This document shows positions 45,394-55,257 of a stretch of DNA of 64,000 bases, piece after piece. The notes under the pieces were generated by a model that worked only from the letters and a program-made list of their open reading frames with translations, was not told the DNA's origin and ran no database searches. Where the stretch lies: NCBI RefSeq assembly GCF_018390695.1, contig NZ_JAHBGF010000036.1, positions 62,001-126,000 on the forward strand. Direction: 5' to 3'. Origin of the DNA: Ancylobacter sonchi. GTDB lineage: Bacteria; Pseudomonadota; Alphaproteobacteria; Rhizobiales; Xanthobacteraceae. Every line of letters begins with the position of its first letter. Position 1 is the stretch's first letter. The position numbers were made by a program, and so were the translations under genes.

Positions 45394-46472
45394 GATGAAA
45401 CCTGCAATTCCGCTGCCTTCGCCCCGTCCGCTTCCGGCGAGGCCCCGGCCGCGCTCGGCCGGCTCTTGAGGCCCGCCTCGATGCGCGACAGCAACTGGTA
45501 GCGCACCATGTCGTAGCCGATGTCGATGGCCGAGGCGAAGCCCTCGGCGTCGGTGCCGCCGTGGCTCTTGATCACCACGCCGTTGAGCCCGAGGAACACG
45601 CCGCCATTCGACTTGCGCGGGTCGAGCTTCTCCCGCAGCAGCGCGAAGGCGCCGCGAGCGAACAGATAGCCGATCTTCGCCATCAGGCTGGAGCGCATCA
45701 CCCCGCGCAGCAGCTCGGCGAACTGCTTGGCGGTGCCCTCGGCGGTCTTCAACGCGATGTTGCCGGAGAAGCCCTCGGTCACCACCACGTCGACCACGCC
45801 ACGGCCGATGTCGTCGCCCTCGACGAAGCCGCGATAGTCGAGCCCGGGATGCTCGGCGGCCTTGAGCGTCGCCCCGGCCTCCTTGACCTCCTCGACGCCC
45901 TTGATCTCCTCGACGCCGACATTGAGCAGCCCGACCTTCGGCGTCTCCATGTCGAAGACGATGCGCGCCATCGCCGCGCCCATCACCGCCATGTCGACGA
46001 GGTGCTGGGCGGTGGCACCGATCGAGGCGCCGACGTCGAGCACCACGCTCTCGCCGCGCAGCGTCGGCCACAGGCAGGCGATGGCGGGGCGGGAAATACC
46101 GGCCATGGTCTTGAGGTTGACCTTGGCCATCGCCATCAGCGCGCCGGTATTGCCGGCCGAGACCGCGCAATCGGCCTCGCCGAGCCGCACCGCGTCGATA
46201 GCCTTCCACATGGAGGAGACCTTGCGGCCGCGCCGGAGCGCCTGGCTCGGCTTGTCCTCCATGGTGACGACGACGTCGGTGTGGACAATGCTGCTCGCGG
46301 CGGCGAGCTTGGGATGCTGGGCGAGGATCGCACGGATCTTCGCCTCGTCGCCGAACAGCAGATAGCGGATGTCCGGGTGCCGCGTCAGCGCGACGGCGGC
46401 ACCGGGAAGCACGACGTCGGCGCCGTGGTCTCCCCCCATGACGTCGAGCGCGATTCTTACGGGCGATGACAT
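45390..46472 (-). CDS. plsX: Phosphate acyltransferase PlsX
   Basis: 360-aa enzyme making acyl-phosphate from acyl-ACP for phospholipid synthesis. Characteristic sequences are [20 protein letters not shown] at the N-terminus, [20 protein letters not shown] and [22 protein letters not shown]. It follows the DUF177 gene by 130 bp and is coupled to fabH, the usual plsX-fabH arrangement. Confidence 0.96.
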   Translation of the reverse strand: MSSPVRIALDVMGGDHGADVVLPGAAVALTRHPDIRYLLFGDEAKIRAILAQHPKLAAASSIVHTDVVVTMEDKPSQALRRGRKVSSMWKAIDAVRLGEADCAVSAGNTGALMAMAKVNLKTMAGISRPAIACLWPTLRGESVVLDVGASIGATAQHLVDMAVMGAAMARIVFDMETPKVGLLNVGVEEIKGVEEVKEAGATLKAAEHPGLDYRGFVEGDDIGRGVVDVVVTEGFSGNIALKTAEGTAKQFAELLRGVMRSSLMAKIGYLFARGAFALLREKLDPRKSNGGVFLGLNGVVIKSHGGTDAEGFASAIDIGYDMVRYQLLSRIEAGLKSRPSAAGASPEADGAKAAELQVSS

Positions 46473-46602
46473 GAAGCGGCTACTGGTCTCGTTCGTTCAG
46501 GGTCGGTACGGGTCGGGCATGGCCCGCCGCCGGGACATGAGGGCATGCCCCAGTTGCGGGCGCGTGACAATAGCGGCTCGCCGCCGTGGAGCAACTTTCG
46601 GC

Positions 46603-47139
46603 TCAGATGTCGCCGCTGCCCTCGGTCTTCTTCAGCCGGGCGAGCGCGGCGAAGGGCGAGATTTCCTCCGGCCCCGGCTCGGCCGGCGTCTCGAACGCCA
46701 CCCCCGGCTTGCGCGGATAGGGATCGAGCCCCAGCGCCAGGAATTCCGCCACTACCGCGCCGACATCGATGACGCCGTCGACGATCGGATCGGGCATGTC
46801 CTGCTCGCTCACCTCGACCTCCTGGCCGGGCCGGACCTCCGGCAGCTTGTCGGCCGGGACGAAGCTCATCTCGATGTCCTCGCTCACCGGGGCGTCGAAA
46901 TCCTCGAGCGTAACAACGCAGTTCTGCCGCACCACCGCGTCGAGATGGCCCTCGACCCGCACGCCGCCGCGCTGCGGGATCAGCGTCACCGTGGCGGTGA
47001 GCCGGGGAATGCCGACAATGCCGAAATCCTTGGCCAGCGCCGCGCGCGTCGCCTCGTCCGGCGCGAGCTTCACCGTCGTGCCGGCGTCGGGGATGGTCGC
47101 GACGAGGACAGGATGGGTCAGGGGGGCCGCATCGCTCAT
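46603..47139 (-). CDS. DUF177 (YceD) domain protein
   Basis: 178-aa member of the YceD/DUF177 family, which in other bacteria and plastids is linked to 23S rRNA accumulation. The central VRQNCVVTLEDFDAPVSEDI and the C-terminal acidic helix region FLALGLDPYPRKPGVAF are typical. The ATG at 47139 overlaps the stop of the upstream chaperone gene by 4 bp. Often the next gene is rpmF; here it is plsX. Confidence 0.9.
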   Translation of the reverse strand: MSDAAPLTHPVLVATIPDAGTTVKLAPDEATRAALAKDFGIVGIPRLTATVTLIPQRGGVRVEGHLDAVVRQNCVVTLEDFDAPVSEDIEMSFVPADKLPEVRPGQEVEVSEQDMPDPIVDGVIDVGAVVAEFLALGLDPYPRKPGVAFETPAEPGPEEISPFAALARLKKTEGSGDI

Positions 47140-47696
47140 GATGTTGTGTTCTCCACGAAGGGGGACGCGCCGGCGGCCGGCAGGGGCAGCTCGCCGCGCG
47201 CGAAGGTCTCGAACGGCGTCGCCTTGAGCGCCACCGTCAGTTGGCGCAGCCGCGCCGCCAGCGCAACGGCCTCGGCCTGGCGCTCCGGCACTGAAGCGTA
47301 GACGTTGCGCAGCAGCGCCTCGGCGAGCGCGCCATCCGGTGCAGCCAACGCCGCATCATAGACGCCGGCGCGGCCATAGAAAGCCGAGGCGACCTTCTTC
47401 ATCTTCTTCGGCACCGTGAGGTCGCCGACGCCCATCTCGCGCAGATTGGCGTCCATGTCGCGGCAGAAGGCGTCGAACACCTTCTGGCCGAGCGCCTGGC
47501 CGGCCTCGCCCTCGTCCTTGAGGCGGTGGAACAGCAGGAAGGCGTGGATCAGGACCATCTCGAAGCGGCCGGGAATGCTGTCGGCGACGCCATAGTCTGT
47601 GTAATAGGCCGGATCACGCGAATGTGCCACGATCGCGCCATAGAGCCGCTGGATGGTCTCGCGTCCGTCGTCCCGGCGGAAGAATCGCAGGATCAT
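47136..47696 (-). CDS. Ubiquinol-cytochrome c chaperone (CBP3/UQCC1) family protein
   Basis: 186 aa. The family core is visible in RETIQRLYGAIVAHSRDPAY, followed by RFEMVLIHAFLLFHRLKDEG and MDANLREMGVGDLTVPKKM. Mitochondrial relatives assist cytochrome b synthesis for complex III; the bacterial role is inferred. Start at ATG 47696; an in-frame start 90 bp upstream is unlikely. It is coupled to DUF177 downstream and diverges from bamE across 193 bp. Confidence 0.9.
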   Translation of the reverse strand: MILRFFRRDDGRETIQRLYGAIVAHSRDPAYYTDYGVADSIPGRFEMVLIHAFLLFHRLKDEGEAGQALGQKVFDAFCRDMDANLREMGVGDLTVPKKMKKVASAFYGRAGVYDAALAAPDGALAEALLRNVYASVPERQAEAVALAARLRQLTVALKATPFETFARGELPLPAAGASPFVENTTS

Positions 47697-47889
47697 GGCG
47701 GGTCCCTGCCTCGTTGCCTCTGCCTCGTTGCCGCCGCGCATGGCGCCGCATCTGGGCGGGTTAGCGCGGGTGTGGACCGCTGGCAAGCCCGCGGCCCGGC
47801 CTGGACGGGGATTTCCCGTTGCCTCACGGCGGCAGCCTGTGCTTTTTGCGCGGGACTATGTGCGGGGGTCGTGCACAGGAGTAGGACGA

Positions 47890-48441
47890 ATGGCAGTGCG
47901 GATTGAGAGACGGCAGGCGAACGATCGGGCCGGACGCATCGGGCAATGGCCCGCGCGCCTCGCCGGGGTCGGCGGCGTCGCCGTCATCTGCTCCGGCCTT
48001 GCCGCCTGTGCCGATATGCCGATGGCGACCTCCAATATGGGCCTCGCCCGCACGCCCTCCAGCTTCGTCAGCGAACAGCAGCGCGGCTATGTCGCCACTC
48101 CCGGCGCGCTCGAGCAGATTCCGGTCGGCTCGAGCCAGGAGCAGGTGCTGCTGGTGCTCGGCACCCCCTCCACCGTCGCCACCGTCGACGGCGAGGTGTT
48201 CTACTACATCTCGCAGAAGACCAAGAAGGTGATGTTCCTGCGCCCGGAAGTGATCGAGCAGCGGGTGCTGGCGATCTATTTCGACCCCAAGGACAAGCGC
48301 GTCACCCGCATCGCCGACTACGGGCTGAAGGACGGCAAGGTGTTCGACTTCGTGTCGCGCACCACTCCGACCGGCGGCCAGGAGCTCTCGGTGCTCGGGC
48401 AGATCTTCACCTCGGCGCTCGGCGGCCCCAGCAACGACTAA
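47890..48441 (+). CDS. bamE: Outer membrane assembly lipoprotein BamE (SmpA/OmlA family)
   Basis: 183-aa lipoprotein. A signal region (RLAGVGGVAVICSGLAAC) ends in a lipobox LAAC. The SmpA/OmlA domain shows IPVGSSQEQVLLVLGTPST and VFYYISQKTKKVMFLRPEV. BamE helps the BAM complex insert outer-membrane proteins. The protein is longer than the E. coli one, with extra sequence at both ends, as is common in alphaproteobacteria. Start at ATG 47890. Confidence 0.9.
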   Translation: MAVRIERRQANDRAGRIGQWPARLAGVGGVAVICSGLAACADMPMATSNMGLARTPSSFVSEQQRGYVATPGALEQIPVGSSQEQVLLVLGTPSTVATVDGEVFYYISQKTKKVMFLRPEVIEQRVLAIYFDPKDKRVTRIADYGLKDGKVFDFVSRTTPTGGQELSVLGQIFTSALGGPSND

Positions 48442-48525
48442 CACCGGCGCCGGGCCGGCCTTTCCGGCCCGGGCACGCCCTGCTGGCGCCGAAGCTTGTG
48501 GCGCGGAAGCGCCCGGCGCAGGCTT

Positions 48526-49782
48526 TCAGCCGAAGCGCGACGGCGCGAACGGCGCCGGGTCAACCGCCGGCGTCTCGCCGCTCATCATCTCGGCGACGAG
48601 CCGCCCGGTGATCGGGCCGAGCGTGAAGCCGAGATGCTGGTGGCCGATGGCGAGCCACAGCCCCCTCACCTTCTCGCCGTCCGGCCCGCTCACCGGGCCG
48701 ATCGCCGGCAGCATGTCCGGGAAGGCCGGCCGGCACCCCATCCACGGCTCGGCCTCGACGCGCGCGCCGAGTGGGAACAGCTTGCGGGCGATCGCCTCGG
48801 TGCGCTCCAGCTGCACCGGCGTCTTGCGGGCGTCGCGGCGGGCGAACTCGACGCCGGTGGTCAGGCGGATGCCGAGCTCCATCGGGGTGATGACGTAGCC
48901 GCCCTCCTCGTCGAGCACCGGCCGCGACAATTTCGCCCCGCCCTCGCCGCGATAATGCATGTGGTAGCCGCGCTTCACCGCCAGCGGCAGCCGCACGCCG
49001 AAGGGGCGCAGCACGTCGTCCGCCCATGGCCCCAGCGCCACCACCACCTCGCGGGCCTCGACGAGGCCGTCGGCGGTCGACATCGCCCAGCCGGAGCCGA
49101 GGCGTACCAGGCCGCGGGCGTCGCCGATCCGGAGCACGCCGCCCAGCGCCGCGAAATGCCGCGCATAGGCGCCGGTGACGCCGCCGGGGCTGGAGACCGA
49201 ATGCGGATCGGTCCAGATCACCGCGCTGGTGAAATCCGGTCTCAGGTCCGGCTCGAGCGCCAGCGCCTCGTCCACGCTGAGCTCGCGCATGGACAGGCCG
49301 TATTGCCGCGCCAGCGGGAATTCCTTGCGTTCGTTGTCGAGCCCTTCCGGGCTGCGGTAGAGCTTCAGCCAGCCGCCCTCGCGGAAATAGTGCTCGGCCC
49401 CGGCGAGCGCCGCCAACCGGGCATGCTCGTCGAGGCTGTGGCGCAGCAGCGTCTCCATGGTGCGGGCATAGGCGAGGATGCGCTGCGGCGCCGAGGCCTT
49501 CCAATAGGCGTACATCCAGGGCAGCAGTCCGGGCAGCGCGTCCCAGTGGTAGTTGGCCGCCGGGTTGCGCCCGAGCGCCACCTCCATCAGCGCCTTGAGA
49601 TCGCGCGGGAAGGCCACCGGATAGATCGAGGAGCGCTCGACGAGGCCGGCATTGCCGTAGGAGGTCTCCTCGCCCGGTCCGCGGCGGTCGACCAGCGCCA
49701 CCGCCTGCCCGCGCAGCTTGAGATTGAGCGCCACGCTGGTGCCGACAATGCCGGCACCGAGCACGAGCGTATCGACTTTCAT
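48526..49782 (-). CDS. dadA: D-amino acid dehydrogenase (DadA-like FAD oxidoreductase)
   Basis: 418-aa FAD-dependent dehydrogenase of the DadA/DAO family. The N-terminal dinucleotide fold is VLGAGIVGTSVALNLKLRG and the family box ETSYGNAGLVERSS follows. The C-terminus has GCRPAFPDMLPAIG and AIGHQHLGFTLGP. Likely oxidises D-amino acids to keto acids and passes electrons to the respiratory chain; a related oxidase for other imino acids is possible. Located 117 bp downstream of a basic/polar amino acid binding protein on the same strand. Confidence 0.85.
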   Translation of the reverse strand: MKVDTLVLGAGIVGTSVALNLKLRGQAVALVDRRGPGEETSYGNAGLVERSSIYPVAFPRDLKALMEVALGRNPAANYHWDALPGLLPWMYAYWKASAPQRILAYARTMETLLRHSLDEHARLAALAGAEHYFREGGWLKLYRSPEGLDNERKEFPLARQYGLSMRELSVDEALALEPDLRPDFTSAVIWTDPHSVSSPGGVTGAYARHFAALGGVLRIGDARGLVRLGSGWAMSTADGLVEAREVVVALGPWADDVLRPFGVRLPLAVKRGYHMHYRGEGGAKLSRPVLDEEGGYVITPMELGIRLTTGVEFARRDARKTPVQLERTEAIARKLFPLGARVEAEPWMGCRPAFPDMLPAIGPVSGPDGEKVRGLWLAIGHQHLGFTLGPITGRLVAEMMSGETPAVDPAPFAPSRFG

Positions 49783-49898
49783 GGGAGACACCGTCCACTG
49801 GCCGGCACGGACACGCCGGATTGCCGAGAAGGAAGCCGGCACGGCGACCCGCGAGCCGCCGCGCCGATGATCGAAAGCCGGATCGAAAGCCTGTCGGC

Positions 49899-50663
49899 TC
49901 AGTAGATGTCGAAGGGGAAGTACTTCGCGTTGATCTTCTTGTAGGTGCCGTCGGCGACGATCTCCTGGATCGCCTTGTTCAGCGCCTCGCGCAGCTCGTT
50001 GTCTTCCTTGCGCACGGCGATGCCGGTGCCCTGCGGATTGACGTCCTTCAGGTCGGCGCCGATGAACTTGCAGCACTTGCCGTCGCTGCTCTTCTCCAGC
50101 CATTCGTAGAGCACGAACTTGTCGGCGAGGATGGCGTCGAGCCGGCCGGCGGCAAGGTCGGCATTGGCCTCGTCCTGGGTCGGGTAGAGCTTGATCTCGG
50201 AGTCCTTGTACTTCTCTTCCAGGAAGACCGCCGCCGTCGTCGAGGACTGCGTGCCCACGGTCTTGCCCTTCAGCCCGGCCGGCGAGATGTCGGTGATCTT
50301 GGTGTCCTTCGGCGCGATGACGCTGCCGGGTGTCTGGTAGTAGGGAACCGTGAAGGCCACCTTCTCCTTGCGCTCGTCGGTGATCGACATCGAGGCGACG
50401 ATGGCGTCGAACTTCTTCGATAGCAGCGCCGGGATGATGCCGTCCCAGTCCTGCGCCACGAAGGTGCATTCCACCTTCATCTTCTCGCAGAGCGCCTTGG
50501 CGACATCGATGTCGAAGCCGACCAGCTGGCCGGAGGAATCGACCGAGTTGAAGGGCGGGTAGGCGCCCTCGGTGCCGATGCGTACGGTCTTCGTCTGCGC
50601 CTGCGCGGCGGCGGCGGTCAGCGCGAACACGGCGGCGGCGGCGAATAGTTTGGCGATCTTCAT
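49899..50663 (-). CDS. Amino acid ABC transporter periplasmic binding protein
   Basis: 254-aa family-3 solute-binding protein (Lys/Arg/ornithine/His-binding type). A signal peptide (FAAAAVFALTAAAAQAQ) is followed by VRIGTEGAYPPFNSVDSSGQ and FDIDVAKALCEKMKVEC; the C-terminus has the usual NKAIQEIVADGTYKKINAKY. No permease or ATPase is adjacent, so the rest of the transporter is elsewhere. Start at ATG 50663. Confidence 0.93.
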   Translation of the reverse strand: MKIAKLFAAAAVFALTAAAAQAQTKTVRIGTEGAYPPFNSVDSSGQLVGFDIDVAKALCEKMKVECTFVAQDWDGIIPALLSKKFDAIVASMSITDERKEKVAFTVPYYQTPGSVIAPKDTKITDISPAGLKGKTVGTQSSTTAAVFLEEKYKDSEIKLYPTQDEANADLAAGRLDAILADKFVLYEWLEKSSDGKCCKFIGADLKDVNPQGTGIAVRKEDNELREALNKAIQEIVADGTYKKINAKYFPFDIY

Positions 50664-50769
50664 TGGGAAAGCCCCTCGGTTGGACGCGCCGGAAGGCCCG
50701 TCTGCGCGCAAGCTAGGGCGGCGCGATGTCACGGGCAATCGGCGGAAAGGCCGAGACGGCCCGTCACCC

Positions 50770-51900
50770 TCAGAAATGACTGAAGCTGCGCCGGGAGAGT
50801 ACCATCTCGGCGCCGTCCGCCCCGATTACCGCCAGCCCGGCACCGGTGCGGGTGGCGCCGATCTCGGTGAGGCCGAAGCCGGCGGCGGTCGCCACCATGC
50901 TCAGCGCGTCGAGCCGGTCATGCGGCACCACGGCGAGGATCTCGTAATCGTCGCCGCCGGCGAGTACCGTCTCCATCAGCGCCGGCTCGGCCGCCACCGC
51001 CGCGCGCGCCGCGGCGCTCAGCGGCACCGCGCCGACGCGGATCTCGCCGCCGAGGCCGGACACCGCCAGCAGCTTCTCCGCGTCGCCGATCAGCCCGTCC
51101 GATATGTCCATCGCCGCGCTGGCATGCGCACGCAACGCCTCGGCAAGCGCGAGGCGCGGGCGCGGATGCAGATAGCGGTCGGCGAGGAAGGCCTTTCCCG
51201 CCGCGTCGAGCGCCCGGAAGCCCGGCCGGTCCGGGTCGAGCCGCAGCGCGAGGCCGAGCGCGCCGTCGCCGATGGTGCCGGTCGCGACGATCGCCTGCCC
51301 GGCTTTGGCGCCCGCGCGCTTCACCATCGTGCCGTAGGGCACGGCGCCGAGCGCGGTGATCGAGATGGTGAACGGGCCCGGCGTCTTCACCGTGTCGCCG
51401 CCGAGCAGCGGCGCGCCATAGTCGCGGGCGTCCTCGCCGATGCCACGCGCGAAGGCGTCGAGCGCGGCATCGTCCATGTCGGGCGGAATGGCGAAGGCGA
51501 GCAGCACGCCGAGCGGGCGGGCGCCCTTGGCGGCGAGATCGGAGAGGTTCACCCGCATCGCCTTGCGGGCGATGCTGGCCGGCGGGTCGTCGGGGAAGAA
51601 ATGCACCCCCGCCACCAGCGCATCCTTGGTCAGGATGAGGTCGTGACCGTGCGGCGGGGCGAGGAAGGCGGCGTCGTCGGTGAGGCCGAGCGCGCCGGGA
51701 TGGGTGGCGAGCGGCCCGAACAGGCGGGCGATCAGCTTGTCCTCGCCGGAGGACCTACGTCCCGAAGACGTGGCCGCGGAAGCGCCAGCCCCGGAAGGCG
51801 AGGCGCTCGACGCCTTGGCGCCGGACGCTTTGGCCCCGGAGGACGCGCCCCCCGAACCCTTGGCCGTCCCGGAGCCGCCGTCCTCCCGCCGATCCGCCAT
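50770..51900 (-). CDS. thiL: Thiamine-monophosphate kinase with low-complexity N-terminal extension
   Basis: 376 aa. The core (from ~residue 53) is ThiL, which phosphorylates thiamine phosphate to the cofactor form: DDAAFLAPP, LTKDALVAGVHF, KAMRVNLSDLAAKGARP, LLGGDTVKTPG and MDISDGLIGD. Before it lies a ~45-residue Gly/Ala/Ser/Lys-rich segment with repeated GAKAS and GxxAS units. The ATG at 51900 sits 7 bp after the nusB stop; a shorter start inside the repeat cannot be excluded. Confidence 0.9.
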   Translation of the reverse strand: MADRREDGGSGTAKGSGGASSGAKASGAKASSASPSGAGASAATSSGRRSSGEDKLIARLFGPLATHPGALGLTDDAAFLAPPHGHDLILTKDALVAGVHFFPDDPPASIARKAMRVNLSDLAAKGARPLGVLLAFAIPPDMDDAALDAFARGIGEDARDYGAPLLGGDTVKTPGPFTISITALGAVPYGTMVKRAGAKAGQAIVATGTIGDGALGLALRLDPDRPGFRALDAAGKAFLADRYLHPRPRLALAEALRAHASAAMDISDGLIGDAEKLLAVSGLGGEIRVGAVPLSAAARAAVAAEPALMETVLAGGDDYEILAVVPHDRLDALSMVATAAGFGLTEIGATRTGAGLAVIGADGAEMVLSRRSFSHF

Positions 51901-51907
51901 GGTCGCC

Positions 51908-52408
51908 TCAGCTGCCGAATTCGCCCGCGCGCATCTCGCGCGCCAGTCCATCCAACACCGCATTGACCATTCCGGTTTCCTCACGGTCGAGGAAAGCGGC
52001 GGCGACGTTCACATATTCGGCGACGACCACGCGGGCGGGAATGTCCGGCCGGCCGTGCAGTTCATAGGCGCCGGCGCGCAGCACCGCGCGCAGCACCGTC
52101 TCGATGCGCTTCAGCGGCCAGCCCTTCACCAGCGCGGCGTCGAGCATCGGATCGATCACCCGCTGCTCGCGCACCACTCCGCCGACCACGTCGCGGAACA
52201 AGGTGAGGTCGGCGCTCGCGATCTCGTCGCCCTCGATCTCCTGGCCGATCCAGTGGCTCTCGAACTGGGCGAGGATCTCCGGCAGCGGCGTCTGCGCCAC
52301 GTCCATCTGGTAGAGCGCCTGCACGGCGTTGAGCCGCGCCGCGCTCTTGCGCAGCGGCTTGTGGTTCGCCGGCTTGCCGGCGGATTTGGCGTCGGTCGAA
52401 TTGCTCAT
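51908..52408 (-). CDS. nusB: Transcription antitermination factor NusB
   Basis: 166-aa helical protein that binds boxA RNA with NusE for rRNA antitermination. Typical are SAARLNAVQALYQMDVAQTP, WPLKRIETVLRAVLRAGAYEL and VVVAEYVNVAAAFLDREETG, ending in MVNAVLDGLA. The N-terminus adds a short polar tail. The order ribH-nusB-thiL is a well-known arrangement. Confidence 0.95.
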   Translation of the reverse strand: MSNSTDAKSAGKPANHKPLRKSAARLNAVQALYQMDVAQTPLPEILAQFESHWIGQEIEGDEIASADLTLFRDVVGGVVREQRVIDPMLDAALVKGWPLKRIETVLRAVLRAGAYELHGRPDIPARVVVAEYVNVAAAFLDREETGMVNAVLDGLAREMRAGEFGS

Positions 52409-52415
52409 GACAGCC

Positions 52416-52898
52416 TCACCACGACCGGCGCTTCAGGCGCAGCAGCGCAAGCGCCGCCTCGACGGCACCGCCGCCCTTGTTGCCGTCGGAGACGCGGGCG
52501 CGCACCCAGGCCTGCTCGTCATTCTCGACGGTGAGGATGCCGTTGCCGAGCGGCAGCTTGCGGGCGACCGAGAGATCGATCAGCGCGCGGGAGGATTCCC
52601 CGGCGACGATCTCGAAATGATAGGTCTCGCCGCGCACCACGCAGCCGAGCGCCACTGCGGCGTCGAACGGCTTGCCGTCCGCCTCGGCATTGTCGAGGGC
52701 AAGCGCGATGGCGGTCGGCACCTCCAGCGCGCCCGGCACGGTGACGACCTCGCAGCTGGCACCGACGGCCTCGACGGCGGCGCGGGCGCCGGCCAGCAAT
52801 TCGTCGTTGAGGTCGTCGTAGAAACGGCCTTCGACGATCAGGATGCGAGCGCCGTCTAGACGCTCGGCCGCCTCGACGGCGCGGCGGGGGGTCGCCAT
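52416..52898 (-). CDS. ribH: 6,7-dimethyl-8-ribityllumazine synthase
   Basis: 160-aa lumazine synthase, the penultimate enzyme of riboflavin synthesis, expected to form large oligomers. Substrate-binding segments [32 protein letters not shown] and [17 protein letters not shown] are clear. The stop lies 7 bp before the nusB start. The next riboflavin gene upstream, ribE, is separated by 91 bp. Confidence 0.96.
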   Translation of the reverse strand: MATPRRAVEAAERLDGARILIVEGRFYDDLNDELLAGARAAVEAVGASCEVVTVPGALEVPTAIALALDNAEADGKPFDAAVALGCVVRGETYHFEIVAGESSRALIDLSVARKLPLGNGILTVENDEQAWVRARVSDGNKGGGAVEAALALLRLKRRSW

Positions 52899-52989
52899 GG
52901 GAAGAAACCTCGCATTCGGAAACGAAGCGACGACGTACGCCGCCCGGCGGAACTCCGCAAGACGCCTCTGCGCAACTCTGCCCCCCGCC

Positions 52990-53580
52990 TCAGCGGAACT
53001 CGGCGAGCCTGGCCGCGTAGCGGGCCATCATGTCGACCTCGATATTGACCTTGTCGCCCGGCTGCACCGCCCCCCAGGTGGTGTGGCTCAGCGTGTGGGG
53101 GATGAGCAGGCAGGTGAAGCGCTCGCCGTCCACCGTGTTGACGGTGAGCGAGGTGCCGTCCAGCGTCACCGAGCCCTTGGTGGCGATGAAGGGAGCCAAT
53201 TCGCGCGGCGCCGCGAAGGTGAAGCGCGTGGTCTCGCCGAGATCCTCGCGGGCGACCACCTCCGCCTGGCCGTCGACATGGCCCTGCACGATATGGCCGC
53301 CGAGTTCGTCGCCGATCTTCAGCGCGCGTTCGAGATTGATCCGCGCGCCCTCTCCCCAATGGGCGACGGTGGTGAGCGCCAGCGTCTCCGGCGCCGCCTC
53401 CACCGCGAAACTGTCCGGCTGTGTTGCCACCACGGTGAGGCACACGCCGGCGCAGGCGATGGAGGCGCCGAGATCGATGCCCGCCGTATCGTAGGCGGTG
53501 CGAACCGTCAGCCGGCGCACGTCGTTGCGACGCTCCACCGACACCACCTCGCCAATATCGCTGACGATCCCCGTGAACAT
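52990..53580 (-). CDS. ribE: Riboflavin synthase alpha subunit
   Basis: 196-aa enzyme dismutating two lumazine molecules to riboflavin. It contains two lumazine-binding barrels in tandem; the first starts [20 protein letters not shown] and includes [12 protein letters not shown], the second includes [14 protein letters not shown] and [14 protein letters not shown]. The ATG at 53580 is one base from the ribD stop, so the two are likely co-translated. Confidence 0.95.
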   Translation of the reverse strand: MFTGIVSDIGEVVSVERRNDVRRLTVRTAYDTAGIDLGASIACAGVCLTVVATQPDSFAVEAAPETLALTTVAHWGEGARINLERALKIGDELGGHIVQGHVDGQAEVVAREDLGETTRFTFAAPRELAPFIATKGSVTLDGTSLTVNTVDGERFTCLLIPHTLSHTTWGAVQPGDKVNIEVDMMARYAARLAEFR

Positions 53581-53581
53581 G

Positions 53582-54715
53582 CTAGCGTCGCCTCAATATG
53601 CGCAGCCGGTCCGGCCCGTGCCGCTCGGTTTCAACCGTGGTGAGATAGGCGTCGAAGGCGTCGAGCGCGAGCCCTTCCAGCGCATCGACGGCATTGCGGC
53701 CGAGCAAGCCCGGCGCCTCGAACAGGCTCGCCTCATCGACGAGGCCGGCGGTGAAGAAGGCGCTCGCGAGACGCGGCCCCGCCTCCACCATCGCCCGCGT
53801 GATGCCGCGCGCGGCCAGCAGCCGCAGCGCCGCTTCGAGGTCGAGCCCGCCATCCGGCGTGGCACCGACCCGCATCACCTCGACGCCGCGCTCGGTGAGC
53901 GCCCGCTCGGCCACGGCCGGCGGGCCCTCGCCGGCGATCACCCACACCGGGGCGACGTCGAGATTGGCGAGCAGCCGCGCCGTCGCCGGCAGCCGCAACT
54001 GGCTGTCGAGCACCACCCGCACCGGCGAGCGCCGGTCCATGCCCGGCAGCCGGCAGGTAAGGTCCGGATCGTCGGCCAGCACCGTGCCGATGCCGGTCAG
54101 CACCGCGTCATGGGTGGCGCGCATCATATGCACCCGCGCCCGAGCCTGTTCGCCGGTGATGGCGGCCGGCCGGCGGCCCTCCAGCCCGGCCTTGCCGTCG
54201 GCGGAGACCGCGAGCTTCAGCATCACATGCGGACGGCCGCGCACGACGCGGCTGATATGGCCGGCATGGGCGAGCCGAGCCTCGTCCGCGCCCGGCCCGA
54301 CGGTCACCTCGATGCCGGCCTCGCGCAGGATCGAAAAGCCGCGTCCCGCCACCCGGTCGTCGGGATCGCCGATCGCCGCCACCACCCGGGCGATGCCGGC
54401 GGCGCGGACGGCGTCGACGCAGGGCGGCGTGCGGCCGTGATGCGAGCAGGGCTCCAGCGTCACATAGAGCGTGGCGCCGCGCGCGGCCTCGCCGGCCTGC
54501 GCGAGCGCCTGCGGCTCGGCATGCGGGCGCCCGCCGGCGGCGGTGGCGCCATGGCCGAGAATGAGCGGATTGCCGTGCTCGGACAGCCGGTCGAAGCGCG
54601 CCACTACGGCGCCCACCGCCGGGTTCGGCCAGGTCTGGCCGAGATGGTGGCGGCCAACCGCCAGCGCCGCGCCCATCAGCGCCGCGTCGAGGCGCGGGTC
54701 GGAAGGGTCCGGCAC
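53582..54715 (-). CDS. ribD: Bifunctional diaminohydroxyphosphoribosylaminopyrimidine deaminase/reductase
   Basis: 377-aa riboflavin enzyme. The deaminase half has the zinc site HAEPQALAQAGE with PCSHHGRTPPCVDAV; the reductase half has LKLAVSADGKAGL, then VRVVLDSQLRLP. I favour the GTG at 54715 (AAGGA 11 bases upstream, just past the nrdR stop), giving MPDPSDPRLDAAL. An ATG at 54745 would overlap nrdR by 23 bp and lacks a ribosome site. Confidence 0.93.
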   Translation of the reverse strand: MPDPSDPRLDAALMGAALAVGRHHLGQTWPNPAVGAVVARFDRLSEHGNPLILGHGATAAGGRPHAEPQALAQAGEAARGATLYVTLEPCSHHGRTPPCVDAVRAAGIARVVAAIGDPDDRVAGRGFSILREAGIEVTVGPGADEARLAHAGHISRVVRGRPHVMLKLAVSADGKAGLEGRRPAAITGEQARARVHMMRATHDAVLTGIGTVLADDPDLTCRLPGMDRRSPVRVVLDSQLRLPATARLLANLDVAPVWVIAGEGPPAVAERALTERGVEVMRVGATPDGGLDLEAALRLLAARGITRAMVEAGPRLASAFFTAGLVDEASLFEAPGLLGRNAVDALEGLALDAFDAYLTTVETERHGPDRLRILRRR

Positions 54716-54722
54716 CGTGGCG

Positions 54723-55241
54723 TCAGTCCTTGTCGGGATCGGCATCGATATCGGCCGCCACACCGGTCGGCACGCCGCCGACCACGCTCTCGCGGGTCTG
54801 CAATTCGCCGATCAGCGCGTGGAAGTCCTTGGCCTCGCGGAAATTGCGGTACACCGAGGCGAAGCGGACATAGGCGACGTCGTCGAGCTGCTTCAGGCTC
54901 TCCATGACGAGCTCGCCGATCTGCTCGGAGGTGATCTCGCTCTCGCCCTGGCTCTCCAGCCGGCGGACCAGGCCGGAGACCAGCCGCTCCACCCGCTCGG
55001 GGTCGACCGGGCGCTTGCGCAGCGCCACCTCGATGGAACGGGCCAGCTTGTCGCGGTCGAACGGCACGCGGCGGCCGGAGCGCTTCAGCACGGTCAGTTC
55101 GCGCAGCTGCACCCGCTCGAAGGTGGTGAAGCGGCCGCCGCAATCCGGGCAGATGCGGCGGCGGCGAATGGCGGCGCTGTCCTCGGTGGGACGGGAGTCC
55201 TTCACCTGGGTGTCGAGGCTCCCGCAATAGGGACAGCGCAT
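54723..55241 (-). CDS. nrdR: Transcriptional repressor NrdR
   Basis: 172-aa zinc-ribbon/ATP-cone repressor of ribonucleotide reductase genes. Four zinc ligands are in [17 protein letters not shown] and [12 protein letters not shown]; the ATP cone follows from [20 protein letters not shown]. The length is slightly above the usual ~150-160 because of an acidic C-terminal tail. A three-copy 16-bp repeat lies just upstream of its start. Confidence 0.96.
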   Translation of the reverse strand: MRCPYCGSLDTQVKDSRPTEDSAAIRRRRICPDCGGRFTTFERVQLRELTVLKRSGRRVPFDRDKLARSIEVALRKRPVDPERVERLVSGLVRRLESQGESEITSEQIGELVMESLKQLDDVAYVRFASVYRNFREAKDFHALIGELQTRESVVGGVPTGVAADIDADPDKD

Positions 55242-55257
55242 GTCGTTTCCTCTTTAA

